Shown piece by piece: positions 6,738-9,917 of a DNA stretch of 9,917 nt; the stretch's first letter is position 1; each line of letters begins with the position of its first letter. The notes beneath the pieces are model-generated. The model saw nothing but the letters and a program-made list of their open reading frames with translations. It did not search any database and was not told where the DNA came from. Location of the stretch: the NCBI GenBank assembly GCA_003232015.1, contig QIKU01000024.1, positions 1 through 9,917 of the forward strand, read 5' to 3'. This DNA comes from Gammaproteobacteria bacterium. Its GTDB lineage: Bacteria; Pseudomonadota; Gammaproteobacteria; UBA6429. Made by a program: the position numbers and the translations under genes.

Positions 6738-6749
6738 AAAGTTTAGTCA
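6731..6749. terminator. Imperfect inverted repeat spanning two convergent stop codons
   Basis: TGATTAAA (6731-6738) pairs with TTTAGTCA (6742-6749) around the loop AAG with one T-G wobble. It covers the end of the DUF3501 gene, its stop and the stop of the opposing channel gene, which are separated by only 5 bp. It is AT-rich and weak, with short A and T runs, and could act as a poor bidirectional terminator. A second stem, CATCTT/AAGATG at 6757-6772, lies just inside the channel gene and may help. Confidence 0.3.
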
Positions 6750-8041
6750 ATAAGCACATCTTTTATAAGATGAACATCGCGCTGTGGAAAGGGAATGGTA
6801 ATTGAGTGTTCCTTAAATGCTTTCCAAATAGCAAGGTTAATCTCGGACTTAACACTGCCCACACCTTGTTCAGGGTCATTCAGCCACAGCCGTAGTTCAA
6901 GTTTAATGCCGCTATCTTCAAAAGCGATTAAGCGAACTGATGGTTCGGGATCTTTTAAGACACGGCTAGACAAATTACAGCTATCCAACATAATCTGCAT
7001 GGCGAGTTCAACATCATCATGGTAACTAACCTGTACGGGGACTTTTACCCGGACGTGTTTGTCGCTGTAACTCCAGTTGGTTACTTCCGATGTAATAATA
7101 TTTTCATTTGGAATAAGCGTTTCTACCCCGTCCCTGTCTTTAACAACAATATAGCGCGCATGTAATGCCACAACCCAACCAATACGGTTACCAATACTAA
7201 TAACATCACCAGGTTTAATTGAACGATCAAACAGCAAGATAAAGCCGCTGATAAAATTACTCGCAATACTTTTCAGGCCAAAGCCAAGTCCCACACCAAT
7301 TGCGCCACCAAACACGGTTAATGTTGTGAGGTCAATACCGACGCTGTTCAGGGCAATAATGATTGCAATACTGTATAAGGCAACTGTTGCAAACTTGCTT
7401 AAGCCTACTTGCATGCTGGAACTGATAACCGTTGACTTCATTGCGCGTTGTTCAATAAGCATCGCTAACCAACGTGCAACAACAATATAAATGCCCGCAA
7501 TAATAATAAATTTAGTAACCGACAGAATAGAAACGCGATTATCACCAAAGGTAATCGCCGCGCTGTCCAGTGCATTGAGTATGTCTGGCAACCAGCCAAG
7601 TAAGTGCAGCGCAACCAGCCCCCAGATACTGATACTGATAAAGCCTTCCCATGCCCGTAAATTTCGGGTTTTGGTAAAGGCGCGCCTTAAGCTGTATACA
7701 GACACACGAATAGCGGCAAGTGACAGCAGCAATGGAATAACGACATCAAGAAGTGGGGTTGATATATTATAGAACCGTAAACCGATAACACCGATATAAA
7801 TAAACAACAGAGTAATAACAGGAAAGACAAGGTAACCGGAGCCACGCAATAAAAAGCGGGAAATGCCATGTTGTTCTTCTTCACCGAGGTGTGCAGTTAA
7901 GCGTTTGTTCCAGTGATGGTTTAGTTTCCATGCGATAATAAACGCAATAAACAAAACACCCAGTTGCCATGCACTATCAACAACCAGAATAGTTTGTAAT
8001 TTATCGGACAAAAATTTTTGTAATAAGTCTAAGTTGTTCAT
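6743..8041 (-). CDS. MscS-family mechanosensitive ion channel
   Basis: 432-residue inner-membrane channel that would open under membrane tension and release solutes on osmotic downshock. About six hydrophobic segments precede the pore (near residues 24-40, 68-90, 97-117, 133-149, 173-193 and 215-232). The pore-lining helix and lip are at about 240-283, with the Gly/Ala-rich GGAIGVGLGFGLKSIASNF followed by ISGFILLFDRSIKPGDVI, the signature of the MscS beta domain. The alpha/beta cytoplasmic vestibule follows and ends in the usual PFPQRDVHLI near the C-terminus. The extra N-terminal helices make it longer than E. coli MscS (286 residues) and closer to the medium-sized relatives such as YnaI or YbdG, or the C-terminal part of MscK. 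No convincing Shine-Dalgarno precedes the ATG. It is convergent with the DUF3501 gene and 164 bp downstream of the truncated haemoglobin gene. Confidence 0.93.
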   Translation of the reverse strand: MNNLDLLQKFLSDKLQTILVVDSAWQLGVLFIAFIIAWKLNHHWNKRLTAHLGEEEQHGISRFLLRGSGYLVFPVITLLFIYIGVIGLRFYNISTPLLDVVIPLLLSLAAIRVSVYSLRRAFTKTRNLRAWEGFISISIWGLVALHLLGWLPDILNALDSAAITFGDNRVSILSVTKFIIIAGIYIVVARWLAMLIEQRAMKSTVISSSMQVGLSKFATVALYSIAIIIALNSVGIDLTTLTVFGGAIGVGLGFGLKSIASNFISGFILLFDRSIKPGDVISIGNRIGWVVALHARYIVVKDRDGVETLIPNENIITSEVTNWSYSDKHVRVKVPVQVSYHDDVELAMQIMLDSCNLSSRVLKDPEPSVRLIAFEDSGIKLELRLWLNDPEQGVGSVKSEINLAIWKAFKEHSITIPFPQRDVHLIKDVLID

Positions 8042-8140
8042 TGTTGTGATGTCTTGAAATATTTGTTGATTGTAAGCGGTATGGCTAAAAATAGTTAGTG
8101 TATTTCACAATATAAGGAACGATTTTAGGAAATTGATAGC

Positions 8141-8170
8141 GGAAATGCGAAGGCTTTGTTTGGAAATGCG
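8141..8170. repeat. Direct repeat GGAAATGCG, 21 bp apart
   Basis: GGAAATGCG occurs at 8141-8149 and 8162-8170, each followed within one base by AAGG. It lies in the 164-bp gap between the haemoglobin stop and the channel start. A 21-bp period equals two helical turns, so paired binding on one face is conceivable, but two copies are too few to claim an operator. The rest of this gap shows no clear promoter for the channel gene. Confidence 0.35.
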
Positions 8171-8205
8171 CAAGGGGATGAAGGTTATATTAGCAACATT
8201 TACTT

Positions 8206-8628
8206 TTAGCGTTGAAAATTAAGGATAGGTTGGGTTGGGTAAGCGCGCGCACATTCCTCTTCTGATGTTTTTACCAGTGCACGTTGGAAGGTGGCATCCG
8301 CAGCTAACCATTCGTCTCTTAATTCATCGCTGATACCGGCTTCGGTGATGGATTCAGAAAGCATTTGTGCTCGCAGTTCAAAAAGCTCGCCGGTTATGAG
8401 GATATGCTGGTGAGCTGATTTTGGGGATTTGCCTGAATAGCATTTTGGGCCGCCCATTAACTGAATCATAAAATCTGTTTGCTGGTTTTCCAGCAGTTCC
8501 TGGGGTTTGTCTGTAAAGTAGCGACTTAACCAGGAGTGGGCGTAGGCTTTGTCATAAAATATTTTGTGTACTTTTACGTAGGTTGGTTTGCCGCCGAGGC
8601 GGTCATAAAGTGTTTTATCGATGGCCAT
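8206..8628 (-). CDS. Truncated haemoglobin, group I-like
   Basis: 140-residue 2-on-2 globin. It has LYDRLGG at the N-terminus, a B-helix IFY with F24-Y25 (Y25 fits the B10 tyrosine), F38 in RYFTD as the CD1 phenylalanine, the glycine motif MGGPKCYSG (58-66), and H73 in SAHQHILIT as the likely proximal F8 histidine. The C-terminal segment after about residue 105 is longer than in minimal group I globins and rich in acidic residues. Such proteins bind O2 or NO and are often linked with nitric oxide detoxification or redox sensing; the actual role here is unknown. The ATG at 8626-8628 has AGGTG 8 bases before it. It is divergent from the secreted barrel-like gene and about 164 bp upstream of the channel, so a joint transcript with the channel is possible but not shown. 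Confidence 0.82.
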   Translation of the reverse strand: MAIDKTLYDRLGGKPTYVKVHKIFYDKAYAHSWLSRYFTDKPQELLENQQTDFMIQLMGGPKCYSGKSPKSAHQHILITGELFELRAQMLSESITEAGISDELRDEWLAADATFQRALVKTSEEECARAYPTQPILNFQR

Positions 8629-8664
8629 ACTTCTGCACCTGTTTTTACGTCATACTTCTATTTC

Positions 8665-8694
8665 AGTATATCGGCACCCCCAAAGTAAACTTAA
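8665..8694 (-). promoter_or_regulatory. Possible promoter of the truncated haemoglobin gene
   Basis: On the minus strand TATACT (8665-8670, 5 of 6 to the -10 consensus) lies 18 bp after TTAAGT (8689-8694, a weak -35). It sits in the 130-bp divergent gap about 36 bp before the globin ATG. The good -10 and the position favour it; the poor -35 does not. I see no comparably good plus-strand promoter for the divergent gene. Confidence 0.3.
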
Positions 8695-8758
8695 GGGTAA
8701 TATGCTTAAATACGCTAACTGCAGGTAGTTAAGTTGTTGAATATGAGAAAGTAATGAT

Positions 8759-9394
8759 ATGAACGTGAAATATATGCTTTTTTCGATAAAGTCTAATCTC
8801 TATACAGCGGGTGTTTATAGTCTGCTTATTACTGTGTCATTATTTTCTGGAATTCATAGTAGTTTTGCTACAGACAGTGTCGACACAGAAAATCTCTGGT
8901 CAGCCTCATTTTTTGTTGCAACAAAGACAGCAGATACAACCGCTGACACTATACTTTTTAATGCCGATTTTCCCAGCAATCAGAATTTTGTTTCTCTGGC
9001 AGTGGCAAGAAAAATTAATTCTTTTAAACAGTTTGATATTGAATTTGAAGGACAATTTGCAAAACATCAGGGAGTAGAAAAATATAAAGAGTATACAGCC
9101 GCTATTTTTATACGTTTGGCTGACCTGTCCTGGGACAATGTTATTGATATGAGCTTTGCACTTGGAGAAGGACTTTCATACACGACCGTTGCCCCTCAGT
9201 TTGAAGCCGATAATCATGAGCGTGCAACGAGGCTATTAAATTTTCTTGCCTTTGAAACAACCTTTGCTCACCCTGGAGATAAAAATTGGCAAGTGGTGTT
9301 GCGGATTCATCATCGTTCAGGTGTGTTTGGGTTATTTGATGGTGTGCATGGTGCATCAAATGCCTGGGCATTGGGTTTGCGTTATAAGTTTTAA
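8759..9394 (+). CDS. Exported small beta-barrel protein, PagL-like ending
   Basis: 211-residue protein with a signal peptide of about 37 residues (hydrophobic core near VYSLLITVSLFSG, likely cleavage after SFA before TDSV). The mature part of about 174 residues shows alternating polar and hydrophobic strands and ends in GLRYKF; a terminal Phe is typical of outer-membrane barrels. The end region RIHHRSGVFGLFDGVHG resembles the active-site strand of PagL lipid A deacylases, where a His-x-Ser pair is followed by a Glu about 12 residues later; here H-R-S is present but no Glu is seen at that spacing. It may therefore be an acyloxyacyl-hydrolase-like relative or a non-enzymatic barrel. The start has only a weak GAGAAAG (8745-8751). 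The function is not established. Confidence 0.6.
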   Translation: MNVKYMLFSIKSNLYTAGVYSLLITVSLFSGIHSSFATDSVDTENLWSASFFVATKTADTTADTILFNADFPSNQNFVSLAVARKINSFKQFDIEFEGQFAKHQGVEKYKEYTAAIFIRLADLSWDNVIDMSFALGEGLSYTTVAPQFEADNHERATRLLNFLAFETTFAHPGDKNWQVVLRIHHRSGVFGLFDGVHGASNAWALGLRYKF

Positions 9395-9409
9395 GCCTAA
9401 TTTATGTGG

Positions 9410-9432
9410 GTAATTTAGAAACACTAAATTAC
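9410..9432. terminator. Bidirectional hairpin between convergent genes
   Basis: GTAATTTAG (9410-9418) and CTAAATTAC (9424-9432) form a perfect 9-bp stem with the loop AAACA. It fills the 38-bp gap between two converging genes and ends right at the stop of the metallohydrolase gene. An outer pairing, AGCC(T)AAT at 9394-9401 with ATTGGCT at 9435-9441, could extend it. There is no long T run on either side, so termination strength is uncertain, but location and symmetry favour a shared terminator. Confidence 0.6.
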
Positions 9433-9917
9433 TTATTGGCTCGTTCTTTCCATAAATAAAAATACATTATAGGCATTCTTTCTGTTGGCAGCATCAAAGG
9501 CGGGCAGGAACATGTAATCACCCCAGTCGATTTTTGCATAGGCTTCGGCAAACGGTGTCCAGTTTTCAACGGCGGTCTGCATGGTATTTTTAAGGAGTGA
9601 CAGGTAGTTATAGGTCATGTTGATTAAAGCATTGGGATCTTTTGCTAACGGGCCATGGCCAGGTAAAACAGCCGAAACGTTAACATTGCGCATTGTTTCT
9701 AATGCTTTTAACCAGTTAAAAATATTCGCCTGACCAACAAACGGAATACGGCCTTCAAATATTAAGTCGCCTGAAAATAAAACGTTATCCGGTTCAACCA
9801 GCAAGGTTAAGTCGCCTTCTGAATGGGCATTACCCAAGGGGGTTATTTTAAAGTTAATGCCGCCCAGGCTGAATTTATACTCTGTATCGATATATTGATC
9901 AAGCGTAACAAGGTAGG
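9433..9917 (-). CDS. Metallo-beta-lactamase-fold hydrolase (N-terminus outside the window)
   Basis: The frame is open to the edge of the window, giving the last 160 residues; the TTG at 9835-9837 is an internal codon, since coding-like sequence (YLVTLDQYIDTEYKFSLGG) precedes it. Visible metal-site elements of the fold are GNAHSEGD (His of the third motif), LFSGDLIFEGRIPF (bridging Asp) and VLPGHGPL (last His). The HxHxDH motif would lie before the window. The ending FLPAFDAANRKNAYNVFLFME resembles MBL-fold proteins of the SoxH / quinoprotein-associated zinc metallohydrolase kind more than glyoxalase II, but I cannot settle the subfamily or substrate. It is convergent with the barrel-like gene. 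Confidence 0.85.
   Translation of the reverse strand, partial: YLVTLDQYIDTEYKFSLGGINFKITPLGNAHSEGDLTLLVEPDNVLFSGDLIFEGRIPFVGQANIFNWLKALETMRNVNVSAVLPGHGPLAKDPNALINMTYNYLSLLKNTMQTAVENWTPFAEAYAKIDWGDYMFLPAFDAANRKNAYNVFLFMERTSQ

Noticed and set aside
6757..6772. CATCTT/AAGATG hairpin as a strong terminator for the channel or DUF3501 gene
   Set aside because: The stem is only 6 bp, lies within the channel coding end and has no adjacent T run on either strand.
8710..8736. TAACT/AGTTA inverted repeat around GCAGGT in the divergent gap as an operator
   Set aside because: The arms are only 5 bp and stop extending at once, which is expected by chance in AT-rich DNA.
9835..9837. TTG at 9837 (minus strand) as the metallohydrolase start
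   Set aside because: Upstream codons continue in frame to the window edge with coding-like sequence, and a start there would remove the first metal-binding motif of the fold.
1..9917. Mobile element, prophage, CRISPR array, toxin-antitoxin pair or defence system
   Set aside because: No transposase, integrase, terminal inverted repeats, spaced repeats or paired small genes are seen, and composition looks even along the window.

Overview
The window looks like ordinary chromosome of a Gram-negative bacterium, most likely a gammaproteobacterium. Three things point that way: the ccmF-ccmG-ccmH-ccmI gene order of system I cytochrome c maturation, an exported protein that looks like an outer-membrane beta-barrel, and the general codon style (moderate GC, AT-leaning). 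I see no insertion sequence, integrase, CRISPR array, tRNA or rRNA. A more exact taxon cannot be fixed from the sequence; a respiratory, possibly methylotrophic or sulfur-oxidising aquatic lineage is only a guess.

Layout. (1) Positions 1-3977, plus strand: the end of a cytochrome c maturation operon. CcmF (its start is outside the window), CcmG, CcmH and CcmI are tightly packed, and ccmH and ccmI overlap by ATGA. They form the haem lyase and apocytochrome thioreduction part of the pathway. (2) Positions 3978-4304: a 327-bp gap with two short tandem duplications, a good sigma70-type promoter, a 17-bp Fur-family-type inverted repeat placed just after the predicted transcription start, and a perfect 14-bp palindrome just before the ribosome binding site. 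(3) Positions 4305-6737, plus strand: a three-gene module of a rubredoxin-less rubrerythrin, a GlpC/HdrD-like Fe-S protein with two CCG domains, and a DUF3501 protein. A stable hairpin lies between the first two genes. (4) Positions 6743-8628, minus strand: an MscS-type mechanosensitive channel, preceded in transcription order by a truncated haemoglobin. (5) Positions 8759-9394, plus strand: a secreted small beta-barrel-like protein with an ending that resembles PagL. (6) Positions 9433-9917, minus strand: the C-terminal part of a metallo-beta-lactamase-fold hydrolase that runs off the window. A perfect 9-bp hairpin fills the gap between it and the preceding convergent gene.

The most interesting part is region 3-4 kb onward. 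The operator-promoter arrangement suggests peroxide- or iron/haem-responsive control of rubrerythrin together with a multi-Fe-S reductase-like protein and a DUF3501 protein of unknown function. My working inference is that the Fe-S protein supplies electrons to the diiron peroxidase, because the rubrerythrin lacks its own rubredoxin domain. The truncated haemoglobin and the haem-handling ccm genes lie nearby, but nothing in the sequence links them to that module.
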